In this document: piece by piece, positions 1 to 7,706 of the stretch
Layout of the letters: every line of letters starts with the position of its first letter
Numbering within the stretch: the stretch's first letter is position 1
Assembly: GCA_027623655.1 (NCBI GenBank)
Contig: JAQBVG010000004.1
Location: forward strand, 1-51,335
Direction of reading: 5' to 3'
DNA: 51,335 bases
Source of the DNA: Chloroflexota bacterium
GTDB lineage: Bacteria > Chloroflexota > Dehalococcoidia > Lucifugimonadales > Lucifugimonadaceae
Notes under the pieces: model-generated
The model's database searches: none
Seen by the model: the letters and a program-made list of their open reading frames with translations, nothing else
Told to the model about the DNA's origin: nothing
Made by a program: the position numbers and the translations under genes

Positions 1-58
1 CTTCGACTTGCCGGAGCTTGTTGAGGATCTGCTCCGGGTTATGTCCTTTTCTTGGCAT
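1..58 (-). CDS. IS3-family transposase OrfA, N-terminus only (cut by window edge)
   Basis: The minus strand from the ATG at 58-56 reads MPRKGHNPEQILNKLRQVE before running off the window. This matches the usual start of IS3-family OrfA proteins, a helix-turn-helix DNA-binding subunit (MPRK..xxEQI...LR). A strong ribosome site (AGGGAGG on the minus strand, 61-67) stands just upstream. OrfA is normally joined to the DDE OrfB by a programmed -1 frameshift, but that part lies outside the window. The family call rests on 19 residues plus position next to an IS-like end. Confidence 0.6.
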   Translation of the reverse strand, partial: MPRKGHNPEQILNKLRQVE

Positions 59-130
59 TTCTGCCTCCCTTCAAAAAGTCCAGTATCCGATTTTTCAACT
101 GGATACGTTTGAGGGGGGCACTTCAGTACA
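1..130 (-). mobile_element. Probable IS3-type element, upstream end
   Basis: Upstream of the transposase start, the minus strand begins at 130 with TGTACTGAAGTGCCCCCC. The TG start and a C-run a few bases in are what IS3-family terminal inverted repeats look like. Between this end and the gene, GTATCC (83-88) and GGATAC (101-106) form an inverted repeat. A hairpin here could shield the transposase start from outside transcription. The opposite end, target duplication and OrfB are not in the window, so the boundary at 130 is an estimate. Confidence 0.5.
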
Positions 131-256
131 AGAGAAATCCGATAACTCTGATTTTCATACATGCCCTTATACTACGAACCAGGGGAATCAGATTAGCGGC
201 CCATTTTTCGTGGTACATCGCCAATTAACGCGAAAGATTGCGAGCTGTTCGATGGA

Positions 257-556
257 TCAAAATTTGAAGAATGGCCAAAAATAGCTATGCGATTCCAAGT
301 ACAGATGACATTTACGTGCCTTGTGTACGTTGTTGGGTCCATAGGCCTTCGCACAGATCGCGAGCGAGGTTGGTTTGTCGTTGAAACCACCGAGAGCCGC
401 GACAAGCTTTGCAGCGGCCTCCTCATGCGCCCCGGGGACATTATGGCGGTATACAGTGCGGGTGAAACCGGGTGAACTGTGCCCGACTCTGTCGGACACG
501 TCTCCCACTGGAACGCTGCGGGAAGTGTCAACATGGTTTCTGTTGTAGTCGCACTG
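257..556 (-). pseudogene. Tyrosine recombinase (phage-type integrase), C-terminal remnant
   Basis: The minus strand carries VGDVSDRVGHSS followed by TRTVYRHNVPG and EEAAAKLVAAL. This is the C-terminal end of phage-type tyrosine recombinases: the GHSS histidine box, then the nucleophilic Tyr in T..VYxHxxPG, then the closing helix. Just upstream the frame reads DYNRNHV, like the DLRHxH helix but with the catalytic Arg position changed to Asn and about two residues lost. A stop precedes it at 557-559, and nothing recognisable as the rest of the catalytic or core-binding domain follows. The downstream tail to 257 looks non-native. I read it as a dead fragment beside the IS element. Confidence 0.6.
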
Positions 557-698
557 TTAGGTGGAACTTAGAATTCGGGTAAATACCGCTCTTTGCCCCG
601 CAGTCCGCACGACACGCGTCCTGTGACGCCAGCACATGGTAGCGGCGGGAGAACAGTCACGAGGTGTTGTCATCTGCGTGTACGGCGCGTGTATTTAG

Positions 699-1520
699 TC
701 AGGAAGCTCGCCATACCACGTTTGTGGTCGCGGTTAAGTCGTCCGAAGTAACTTTTTGACCGTTGATGGCTGATGCCGTGTAGCCGTACGTTCCCATGTA
801 GGTAAATATGTCTTCAGGCAGTTTTCCAAAATGTTGAAAGGCTGATGGAGCGACTTCGCAGATGATCACGGGGCGATGCCCTTCATCGAAAAACTGTGAC
901 AAGCCTTGTAATACGAAATATTCGGCACCTTCCACGTCGATTTTTATTACCTTAGGAATATTCTCGACGTGTTGTTCGATGTATTCATCGAGCCGGATAC
1001 GCGGCACAGATTCTTCGTTGACAACCGATAGTGGGTTCATGAACCCATCGACTGAGCAAATCCAGCCTATATTGTTGTTGGAGTAAGTCATATTGGCGGT
1101 TCCAGGAGCGTCCCAGACCGCCTGTTTTTCTGTCCGGATGTTGTATCCACTCCGATTTGCAAGTGCAGCAAATGTTTTCAGGCGTCCAAATACCCTTGCA
1201 CTGGGTTCCAGACTGTGTACGTAGCCGGTAATTCCTACGGCTCCTGCCATGTGCGCGCTGATCATCCCGATATTTGCGCTAACATCGATGGCGGTATCGC
1301 CCGGTTGTAGCTCCCTGGCTATGACCGATAGTAAATCGACCTCGATGAACCCGAAGTACATGGCTCGTTCGTAGCCATCGGCCAAATTGAGGTTGAGAAC
1401 GAGTCCCGGAGCAATTTTTCTTGCGGAAAACGGTCCGTTCAGCCGAAGAATACAACTGAGTACGGTATTAATTCTTCCACGGCCCCGATAGGGCCAAATT
1501 CTTCCGATCTTTCTTATCAA
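699..1520 (-). CDS. FkbM-family SAM-dependent methyltransferase
   Basis: The 273-residue product resembles FkbM methyltransferases, which usually O-methylate sugars or polyketide-type substrates. Motif I reads AIDVSANIG (about residues 77-85, normally DVGANIG), followed by HSLEPS (102-107, motif II with the ribose-binding acid) and VIKIDVEGAE (191-200), the most characteristic FkbM block. Length is normal for the family. The only start in frame after the upstream stop is TTG at 1520-1518, with a weak GGGTCGAG upstream. The Gly-to-Ser change in motif I is slightly unusual but probably tolerated. No glycosyltransferase or polysaccharide gene is adjacent, so the substrate is unknown. It stands between an integrase remnant and a monooxygenase remnant and may be recently acquired. 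Confidence 0.85.
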   Translation of the reverse strand: MIRKIGRIWPYRGRGRINTVLSCILRLNGPFSARKIAPGLVLNLNLADGYERAMYFGFIEVDLLSVIARELQPGDTAIDVSANIGMISAHMAGAVGITGYVHSLEPSARVFGRLKTFAALANRSGYNIRTEKQAVWDAPGTANMTYSNNNIGWICSVDGFMNPLSVVNEESVPRIRLDEYIEQHVENIPKVIKIDVEGAEYFVLQGLSQFFDEGHRPVIICEVAPSAFQHFGKLPEDIFTYMGTYGYTASAINGQKVTSDDLTATTNVVWRAS

Positions 1521-1804
1521 GTTCTCGACCCGTCTGCAGATGTTGTGCCTGGGAAGTCGAACTGGCGGATGCTGAAAATGACGAGCTCCGATAAGCTGTG
1601 TTCAGGCAAATAATGCCGAATCATACCGGTGGTGTGAGTGCGAGGGTGAAAACCGCGGTTAGTCCCTTTACAGCAATCGTTGACCTCACGCAGGATCCTC
1701 AGGTTGACCGTGGCCAATCACCCGAGCCAAACTGTTCACCATTTGGGTATCAAGAGCGGAATTCGTGAAAAACGTGCTGATCTGAACACAACCGACAACC
1801 AGAA

Positions 1805-2056
1805 TTAACGCTGGGCCACTTCCGCCTGGCTATCCATGTCGAGATCTATCATCTCGTGGGTGCCTACGCAGTTCAGGCCGCAACCGGCCTCGTCTACAAG
1901 TTGCTTGCTCTGCGCTGCCTCGATCTGAGTCGTGTAGAGGTGGACTGTTAACACACGGCAGTGCTCCAGCACGGCGTACTGACCTTCACCAGCGAGCCAC
2001 TCTGCCTTTCCCGCCCAGCGTCGGCGAGTTTCGGCGTACCAGGAGTCAACTTGCAT
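1805..2056 (-). CDS. Small hypothetical protein (83 aa)
   Basis: ATG at 2056-2054 opens an 83-codon frame. The product is acidic and soluble, with no signal peptide or membrane segment. It contains CRVLTVHLYTTQIEAAQ, which looks like a beta-strand and helix, then GCGLNCVGTHEMIDLDM with two cysteines four residues apart. The composition looks like a real protein rather than noise, but I do not recognise the family. The ribosome site is weak (AAAGAA, about 5 bases before ATG). It is the only plausible gene between the FkbM gene and the monooxygenase remnant. Confidence 0.45.
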   Translation of the reverse strand: MQVDSWYAETRRRWAGKAEWLAGEGQYAVLEHCRVLTVHLYTTQIEAAQSKQLVDEAGCGLNCVGTHEMIDLDMDSQAEVAQR

Positions 2057-2260
2057 TAATTCTTTAGCGTCATCCGGCTGGCTGGATCACCTGTTGATCT
2101 CGGCTCTGGTTGCGGACCGTGCATTCCTCAACACAGGTTTTATGGGACTTTCGTCGACGCGTCTATGAACAGGTCGTAAACACCAGACAGTTTGATGAAG
2201 AAAATCGAGCGACACGAGCTCTGGCGCGCCTCTGGGTGAGCAGACCTTCTGTGCAGCAAG

Positions 2261-2430
2261 CTAGCAACGCAGGGCGGCGATCTGTGGCTCGAGAGCACTG
2301 ATCGCCTCGGGACTACTTGGAGCCGGATAAATGATGACCTCATAAAATCCGTAATCGAAGAACTGGCTGATCGCTGCCGCGATTCGATCAGATTCGACAG
2401 GTAGCGACCCCCGTACGGATGTGCGACATT
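2261..2430 (-). pseudogene. Luciferase-like monooxygenase (LLM), C-terminal remnant
   Basis: On the minus strand one frame ending at TAG 2263-2261 reads VRGSLPVESDRIAAAI, then FFDYGFYEVIIYPAP, then SSPEAISALEPQIAALRC. This follows the last 50 residues of flavin-dependent luciferase-like monooxygenases: RGSPEEIAE, a helix, a G(F/V)DE strand, then a closing helix starting at TPEAI. No start codon or upstream LLM sequence is visible between 2431 and 2577, so the barrel is missing. LLM paralogues are numerous in SAR202-type genomes, which fits the rest of the window. It is likely a truncated relic. Confidence 0.5.
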
Positions 2431-2577
2431 CGGAGGCCGAGTGACGAGCATTGGTCTGTCGGCGGCCAGTGGGAAATGTATCCGTGGATACTCGCCAGCA
2501 AGAGAAGCGCTCCCGGTCAGGAGCGGTTCGCTATTCAGCTTGCGCCTACAGAAATGTGTAATCGACGAAATGAAGGT

Positions 2578-3207
2578 TTAGGAGGCTCTTCGCCGTCTCA
2601 CCATGACCCGGCGTGGCCGACCGCGAGACACACGCGCCGCACCGGCTCTCGGGGAGTTGGATTGCTGGCGGGATGGCTTCGTAGGATGCGCTCGCGAATT
2701 TTTTAGTTCGCTGCCAAATTCAAGTCCGGCCCGCTCCGCCAGCGAACTCATCGTGTTCAGGCGTCGAACGATGGTGTCGCGCAGATCCTTGATTTCCTGT
2801 TCTTTCGCAGCCAGTGAATTTCTGGCCTGTGACAAGCGGGCCTGCTCCCTGGCAAAATCTTTGTCAAATTCGGCGACTCGCTCCCTCGTCAGTTGCGCCT
2901 GCCTGCGTAATTTCGCCGACGCCCCGCCGCTGCCTGCCAGAGCGGCGCCTACCGAAGCGTCCTGGGCTTCAGACACAAGATCAATCTTGCGGCTGGACTG
3001 CTCCGCCAGGGCGATTTCAAGCGAAGTGGAAGTTGATCGGAACCGGTCGATTTCTCCCTCAATTTTGGCGAGCTTGATCCGCTGATTCTCTACATCCTGG
3101 GTAAACTCCCGAATTTTCAGTGCGATCAGTGCGCGTTTGGTCGGTTTCCCGTCGGGACCAGTCTCATCAATAAATTCAAGGACCTCTTGAAATCGAGGAT
3201 CAATCAC
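2578..3207 (-). CDS. Coiled-coil protein with basic tail
   Basis: A 209-residue protein of no recognised family. Residues about 1-30 are globular (FIDETGPDGKPTKRALIALK), about 30-165 are heptad-rich and charged and predict a long coiled coil, and the last 40 are strongly basic (RGRPRRVMVRRRRAS at the end), like a nucleic-acid or membrane-surface binding tail. There is no signal peptide or membrane segment. The start is GTG at 3207-3205 with GGAG 8 bases upstream. It begins 20 bases after the response regulator on the same strand, so the two are probably co-transcribed and may work together as regulator and effector or scaffold. The function is not known. Confidence 0.7.
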   Translation of the reverse strand: MIDPRFQEVLEFIDETGPDGKPTKRALIALKIREFTQDVENQRIKLAKIEGEIDRFRSTSTSLEIALAEQSSRKIDLVSEAQDASVGAALAGSGGASAKLRRQAQLTRERVAEFDKDFAREQARLSQARNSLAAKEQEIKDLRDTIVRRLNTMSSLAERAGLEFGSELKNSRAHPTKPSRQQSNSPRAGAARVSRGRPRRVMVRRRRAS

Positions 3208-3227
3208 CTGAACATCTCCAACTGCAA

Positions 3228-3944
3228 TTAAGCAGCATTCAGCCCCACCCGCTGCGACGGGCTGTTGTATACATACCCGAAGCCCCGCCTGGTCACGATC
3301 AGTTTGCTTGTCGCGTCGGTATCGCCGATTTTCTTACGCAATCGGGACATGTGCCATTTGACAAGGTTTTCCGTTTCGTAGTCGGGTCCCCAGACACGTT
3401 CAAGTAAATCGGTTGGAGGCACCGGTCTTCCGATGTGATTGACCAGCTCACTCAGCAGGCGGTACTCGATCGGAGTCAGATCGACCTGCGACCCGTTTGC
3501 CATCACTTCACTGGTAACGAAATTAATGTCGAGGAATCCATCATGGAACCGATCGTTGATCGGAGTTGGAGTCGACGAAACGGCTCGCCTGAGATTTGCT
3601 TCTATCCGGGCCAGTAGCTCGGTAAAGCTTCCGCCCTTGACGACAAAGTCGTCTCCACCTGCTCGAAGTGCCTCCACTTTCTGGTCGATGTCTTCGACAC
3701 CGCTCAAGAACACGACAGGTACATCTGACATCGATCTCACCTGACGGCACACGTCGATCCCGCTCATCAAGGGCATTACGAGATCGAGAACAACCAACTG
3801 CGGTTGAAATTCGTAAAAAGACCGCAGAGCTGCTCTGCCGTCCGATGCTCCGAGGGCCTGAAAGCCTGAGTCATCAAGAGTCATTACCAGCGCTTCCAGG
3901 ATATCTGGAGCGTTATCCACCACCAGGATTCTCTCTCCGGCCAT
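3228..3944 (-). CDS. OmpR/PhoB-type response regulator (orphan, altered acidic pocket)
   Basis: The 238-residue product has a receiver domain (about 5-118) and a winged-helix DNA-binding domain (about 140-232). The phospho-acceptor is Asp54 in LVVLDLVMP, the switch Ser is at 81 and the conserved Lys at 103 (DDFVVKG). The N-terminal acidic pair, normally DD or ED, reads Asp-Asn (VVDNAPD, residues 8-14), so the magnesium site has one acid fewer. The effector domain shows LTPIEYRLLSELV and ends TRRGFGYVY, typical of OmpR. AAAGGATT before the ATG serves as ribosome site. No histidine kinase shares its strand. It diverges from the secreted-protein/two-component operon at 4234 and may regulate it or be cross-activated by its kinase. 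Confidence 0.9.
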   Translation of the reverse strand: MAGERILVVDNAPDILEALVMTLDDSGFQALGASDGRAALRSFYEFQPQLVVLDLVMPLMSGIDVCRQVRSMSDVPVVFLSGVEDIDQKVEALRAGGDDFVVKGGSFTELLARIEANLRRAVSSTPTPINDRFHDGFLDINFVTSEVMANGSQVDLTPIEYRLLSELVNHIGRPVPPTDLLERVWGPDYETENLVKWHMSRLRKKIGDTDATSKLIVTRRGFGYVYNSPSQRVGLNAA

Positions 3945-4146
3945 GCAATCACAATCCTTTCGGCGGGAGCGGCGGGGCAGCCGCCGGTCTTCAAAAATCT
4001 CCGCTAATCCAAACGTATCCCAACCCTGTTCACACCGACCACTCGTGATCGCCTAATCGTCGATGCGGGAATTCCTCAACCGCTCTGGCGGCCGTTACCC
4101 ACCGGATTAAATACTTTTGGTCCATTTGAGTAATTTCAGCATTTCT

Positions 4147-4185
4147 CCACAAAGTCTTGACAACAATGAACTACAAATTATCTGT
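4147..4185 (+). promoter_or_regulatory. Promoter region with shared box CCACAAAGTCTTGACA
   Basis: TTGACA at 4157-4162 is a perfect -35 hexamer with a weak -10 candidate around 4178-4184 (TTATCTG). The 16 bases 4147-4162 match 15 of 16 with 7577-7592 upstream of the export operon, and ACTA..AA follows at the same offset in both. This suggests the two transcription units share a regulator. It lies 70-90 bases before the secreted-protein start at 4234. Confidence 0.5.
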
Positions 4186-4233
4186 ACCCGTTTTACACAC
4201 CTTCTATATCTGCACGGATGTCGAGGATCACAA

Positions 4234-5280
4234 ATGACTTTGAAGCGTTGGATTCCTGCCAGCCTGCTCGCCGTTGCTGTCGCTCTTGTCCTTGCAGGAG
4301 GCGTTGTGCTCGCTTTTGGTGGTGCGGGTGATGAGCGACGAGCAGATGTATTTGAGCGTGTAGCTGAGATACTCGGGATTGAGCCTTCTCAGTTGGAGGA
4401 TGCCCATCGACAGGCAAACCGGGAATTTGAAGACGAGCGGCTTGCCGAAATGGTTGAAAAGCTCGTGGCGAGTGGAGTCATCGAGCAGGCTGACGCGGAC
4501 ACCTTTATCGCCTGGATTACGGATCGCCCTGATTCCGCAGACGAAGCGCTCGTTGCGCTGCTGACAGGCCCTGCCCGTATACGGCCAGTTGAACGACTCG
4601 GACAACTTGAGCTACACGGTTTGGGGCTCGAATCCGATAGTCGCCTTGTTCAAAGGATGGCCGAGATCCTGGGCTTTGATTCCGCAGAGCTGGCCGAGGC
4701 CCTCTCGCATGGGGCAACTGGTGAGGTCCAGGAGAGTCGCATGGCGGCAATGCACGCCGTCATTGACGAACTTAAAGATGCTGGCTCGATCTCTACCAAT
4801 GAGGCCATTGAGCTGCACGCATGGGTCGACAAAACTCCACAGTGGATACTCGCCGCGGACATTTCATCGTTGCTTCGTCCCGCTTTCGGTATCTTTGAGG
4901 GTGGGAATTTGTTCAAAGGTGAACCAGGCAATTTCGATTTCAGGAGGCCGTTCCGGCCTGATCACCTTGGAGAGGGTTTTCACGATTTCGATCTGGACCG
5001 CGGGGATCGCGATTTCCACTTCGCGTATCGCGGCCCACGGGGCAGTTTCAAGTTTGGACCCGGCGAAAATCGAACTCCGTTCGACAGCGAAGAATTTCGC
5101 GAGCTCTTTAGAGATTTCGTCCCGCCACCGTTTGAAGGGCTTGAGGGTTTCGACGGTCTGCAGGATCTGATTGAACGATTTCGAGGTCGGGGTTACGACA
5201 TCCCGCCATCCATAAATCCCGGGGCTCCCGAACTACCAGGCGCGACAGGAGAACTCGAAATTTCTTCCACATCGGCATAA
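4234..5280 (+). CDS. Secreted protein with two DUF2680-like helical repeats
   Basis: The start chosen is ATG 4234, preceded by GAGGAT and opening a clean signal peptide or anchor (KRW then LLAVAVALVLAGGVVLAF, residues 10-28). The 348-residue protein has two related helical repeats at about 38-100 and 137-205. Each runs VAEILG(I/F), a helix, (D/E)xRxAxM, a helix, G.I...(A/E)A, then AW(I/V)D. This resembles the short helical domains of DUF2680-type secreted proteins. The last 130 residues are rich in Phe, Asp, Arg and Gly and probably disordered. It lies 6 bases before a response regulator and kinase, so it may be an extracellular partner or target of that two-component system. The molecular function is unknown. 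Confidence 0.8.
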   Translation: MTLKRWIPASLLAVAVALVLAGGVVLAFGGAGDERRADVFERVAEILGIEPSQLEDAHRQANREFEDERLAEMVEKLVASGVIEQADADTFIAWITDRPDSADEALVALLTGPARIRPVERLGQLELHGLGLESDSRLVQRMAEILGFDSAELAEALSHGATGEVQESRMAAMHAVIDELKDAGSISTNEAIELHAWVDKTPQWILAADISSLLRPAFGIFEGGNLFKGEPGNFDFRRPFRPDHLGEGFHDFDLDRGDRDFHFAYRGPRGSFKFGPGENRTPFDSEEFRELFRDFVPPPFEGLEGFDGLQDLIERFRGRGYDIPPSINPGAPELPGATGELEISSTSA

Positions 5281-5286
5281 TCTTTG

Positions 5287-6027
5287 ATGGTTTCACGAAT
5301 ATCATTCCCGAAAATGGCAACCAACGCGCAGGGTTACGAAAAGACTGCCCTTGTCGTCGAAGACGATAGGTCGGTCTCGCAGTTGATCCGTCTGTACCTT
5401 GCCCAGGCCGGTTATCGCGTTCTCGAAGCCAGTGACGGACCGACTGGATTGCGGATGGCCCTCGGCGATGCGCCAGACATCGTGCTTCTCGATCTGAATC
5501 TGCCGGGAATGGACGGAATCGAAGTGTGCCGGAACGTTCGCCGCGATTCTGAGGTTCCGATCATCATGGTGACAGCTCGTGTCGAGGAGGACGATCGTCT
5601 GACCGGCCTGGATCTCGGTGCCGACGACTATGTTTTAAAACCATTTAGCCCACGAGAACTCGTTGCGCGAGTGAACGCTGTTCTGCGGCGTGGTAAACGA
5701 GAATCCGAAAAGCGAGAGGTAACCGGGAGTCACATCGAGGCGGGTGATATAGCTGTCGACCTCGATCGCAGATCGGCAACTGTGCTGGGGGACGAAATTG
5801 AGCTCACACCTACCGAATTCAGGCTGCTGTCATATTTCATCGAAGGTCGGGGTCGCACTGTATCCCGCGAACAGATCATCGAAAATGTCTTTGGCTATGA
5901 TTTCTCGGGCTATGATCGAACGGTCGACACCCACGTCTCTAACTTGAGGAAAAAGCTCGAGGCGGCCAATCCAGACAGGCAGCACCTGAAAACGATGTAC
6001 GGCGTCGGATATCGCTTCGATGTTTAG
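5287..6027 (+). CDS. OmpR-family response regulator
   Basis: A canonical DNA-binding response regulator of 246 residues. It has the receiver acidic pair Glu25-Asp26 (ALVVEDD), phospho-acceptor Asp69 (IVLLDLNLPGMDG), Thr96 and Lys118 (YVLKPFSPREL), then a winged helix with LTPTEFRLLSYFI and a C-terminal YGVGYRF. Unlike the divergent regulator at 3228, all pocket residues are present. ATG 5287 is only 6 bases after the preceding stop, so translation may be coupled. ATG 5314 is an alternative start, and neither has a clear ribosome site. It overlaps the kinase gene by 8 bases and is its obvious partner. Confidence 0.93.
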   Translation: MVSRISFPKMATNAQGYEKTALVVEDDRSVSQLIRLYLAQAGYRVLEASDGPTGLRMALGDAPDIVLLDLNLPGMDGIEVCRNVRRDSEVPIIMVTARVEEDDRLTGLDLGADDYVLKPFSPRELVARVNAVLRRGKRESEKREVTGSHIEAGDIAVDLDRRSATVLGDEIELTPTEFRLLSYFIEGRGRTVSREQIIENVFGYDFSGYDRTVDTHVSNLRKKLEAANPDRQHLKTMYGVGYRFDV

Positions 6028-7546
6028 CTGGATATCAAGCCTGCAGGGCAGACTCACGATCGGGTTTGCGCTCATTCTGACCCTGTCGATCGCAAGTGTG
6101 AGCGTTTACTCGGCTTACGCCACACGTATAGAAACAGACCGTTTCGCGGCTGAAATCGAACTGGCCCGGGCTGAACGCGCCGAGCAACTGGTGCGTGAAA
6201 CATTCGAGGCGAACCAGGACTGGAACGAGGTTCAGTACGCTATACAGCAGGTCGGCAATCTTTACGGCTGGCGTGTTGTGCTCGAGAACGAATCGGGGAT
6301 GGTAGTTGCGGACTCGCACCAGTTCGCCCGCGACGCCCAGGGACTACTTGAAACCCTTGCGGAACGCTTTCCCCGGCCTGCCCGTTTTACGAAGAGGCCG
6401 GTTTACGTAAACGGCGAGTTGATCGCTCACCTGCTCGTCGACGAGCGTCCGGCCCTGAGCGAACGTCCGCTCTCAATGCGAGACTATTACGCTTCACCAT
6501 TTGCTCAGCTTTTACAGGAAGCTGCAAATCGTGGGATTGGCCCGGTGCCGACTTTGACAACGGGTCCGACGCAGGCTACCGACGATCTGGTAGCCGAGGT
6601 ACTTCAATATGTCGATCCACCGTTGAGTAATCTTCAACAGTCTTTCCAGCAATCGTTGTGGGTTGCGGGGATCGCAGCCGGATTTGCCGGTCTTCTGATC
6701 GTGACGTTGTTCACCAGACAGGCGCTGGCGCCCGTTCGCGGCCTGACGGCAGCTGCCAGCAGACTCGGTGCAGGAGATCTCGGTCAACGCGTACCCGAGA
6801 GCGGCAATGACGATATCGGTGAACTGGCCAAAACGTTCAACACAATGGCCGGTGACCTAGAGTTGGCGGTTGCCCAGCGGCGTCAATTAACCGCTGACGT
6901 CGCGCACGAGTTGCGTACACCGTTGACCAACATTCAGGGCTACCTGGAGGCGATAAAAGATGGTGTGGTCGCACCAGACGACGAAACCATCGGAACACTC
7001 CACTCGCAAACTCTTCATCTGGCAAATTTGATAGAGGATCTGAGGGTTCTTGCCGTCGCCGATGCGGGAGCCCTGGCCTTGAACGTGTCACACGGGTCGC
7101 CCAACCAGGTAATCCGCGACTCCGTTTTAAGCTTCAACCAACGTGCCCGTGACAGAGATATTGACCTTTCAATCTCTGAATCCGGAGAGGGTACGGTTTT
7201 GGATTTTGATGAAACCCGCTTGCGTCAGATCGTTACAAATCTAATTGAAAACGCTCTAACTTACACGCCAAAACACGGCCGGATATCTGTCGAAATCAAA
7301 GGCTCTGATACAGGTTTGAAGATATCCGTTGCAGACTCAGGCAACGGCATTTCTGCTGAAGATTTGCCGCGGATCTTCGACCAGTTTTACCGGGCAGATC
7401 CAAGTCGGAATCGAGCTACCGGCGGAGCCGGTTTAGGCCTCACAATTGTGAAACGGCTGGTGGAGGCCCACGGCGGAACGATCGAAGTGGAGAGTGCGCC
7501 GAGCCTCGGTACCACGTTCACGGTATTGCTTCCTGCCAGCAAATGA
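6020..7546 (+). CDS. Membrane sensor histidine kinase (BaeS-like architecture)
   Basis: The 508-residue protein has a first membrane helix at about 11-33, an extracytoplasmic sensor of about 180 residues, a second helix at about 212-232 and a HAMP linker (233-285). The H-box carries His296 (DVAHELRTPLTNIQGY), and the catalytic domain has an N-box (NLIENALTYTP), a D-box (VADSGNGI) and a G2 box (GGAGLGL). It should autophosphorylate His296 and pass phosphate to Asp69 of the regulator encoded just upstream, with which it overlaps by 8 bases. The sensor domain contains several Trp and Tyr residues but no recognised ligand fold. Position between a secreted repeat protein and an ABC exporter suggests envelope-stress or antimicrobial sensing (inference). 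Confidence 0.94.
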   Translation: MFSWISSLQGRLTIGFALILTLSIASVSVYSAYATRIETDRFAAEIELARAERAEQLVRETFEANQDWNEVQYAIQQVGNLYGWRVVLENESGMVVADSHQFARDAQGLLETLAERFPRPARFTKRPVYVNGELIAHLLVDERPALSERPLSMRDYYASPFAQLLQEAANRGIGPVPTLTTGPTQATDDLVAEVLQYVDPPLSNLQQSFQQSLWVAGIAAGFAGLLIVTLFTRQALAPVRGLTAAASRLGAGDLGQRVPESGNDDIGELAKTFNTMAGDLELAVAQRRQLTADVAHELRTPLTNIQGYLEAIKDGVVAPDDETIGTLHSQTLHLANLIEDLRVLAVADAGALALNVSHGSPNQVIRDSVLSFNQRARDRDIDLSISESGEGTVLDFDETRLRQIVTNLIENALTYTPKHGRISVEIKGSDTGLKISVADSGNGISAEDLPRIFDQFYRADPSRNRATGGAGLGLTIVKRLVEAHGGTIEVESAPSLGTTFTVLLPASK

Positions 7547-7576
7547 TCTCGCCGCGGCGATCGCAGTTCCGTGTTC

Positions 7577-7615
7577 CCACAAATTCTTGACATCTGTCGA
7601 CTAAAACTAAATCAG
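7577..7615 (+). promoter_or_regulatory. Promoter region with shared box CCACAAATTCTTGACA
   Basis: A second copy of the box at 4147, differing at one of 16 bases, again ends in a perfect TTGACA (7587-7592). A weak -10 (TAAATC, 7608-7613) follows. It lies 92-130 bases before the export-adaptor start at 7707. It indicates that the export genes start a transcription unit separate from, but probably co-regulated with, the two-component operon. Confidence 0.5.
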
Positions 7616-7706
7616 AACAATTCATTTCGGCGATTTCCCCTCAGTAACACGTACGCCGGGGATCCGCTGGAACCAGCCAGAGCATTCTCAGGAGAACCCG
7701 GTAGAC

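Noticed and set aside
1517-1717. 66-residue minus-strand frame overlapping the FkbM start by TTGA
   Set aside because: The overlap looks like coupling, but the translation has no recognisable pattern, starts at TTG without a ribosome site and resembles random sequence.
2140-2451. 103-residue minus-strand frame
   Set aside because: It covers the monooxygenase remnant in the wrong frame. Its product is Ser/Arg-rich and has no protein-like pattern.
7548-7559. TCGCCGCGGCGA palindrome just after the kinase stop
   Set aside because: A perfect palindrome but with no loop and no T-run. It is common in GC-rich DNA and not supported as a terminator.
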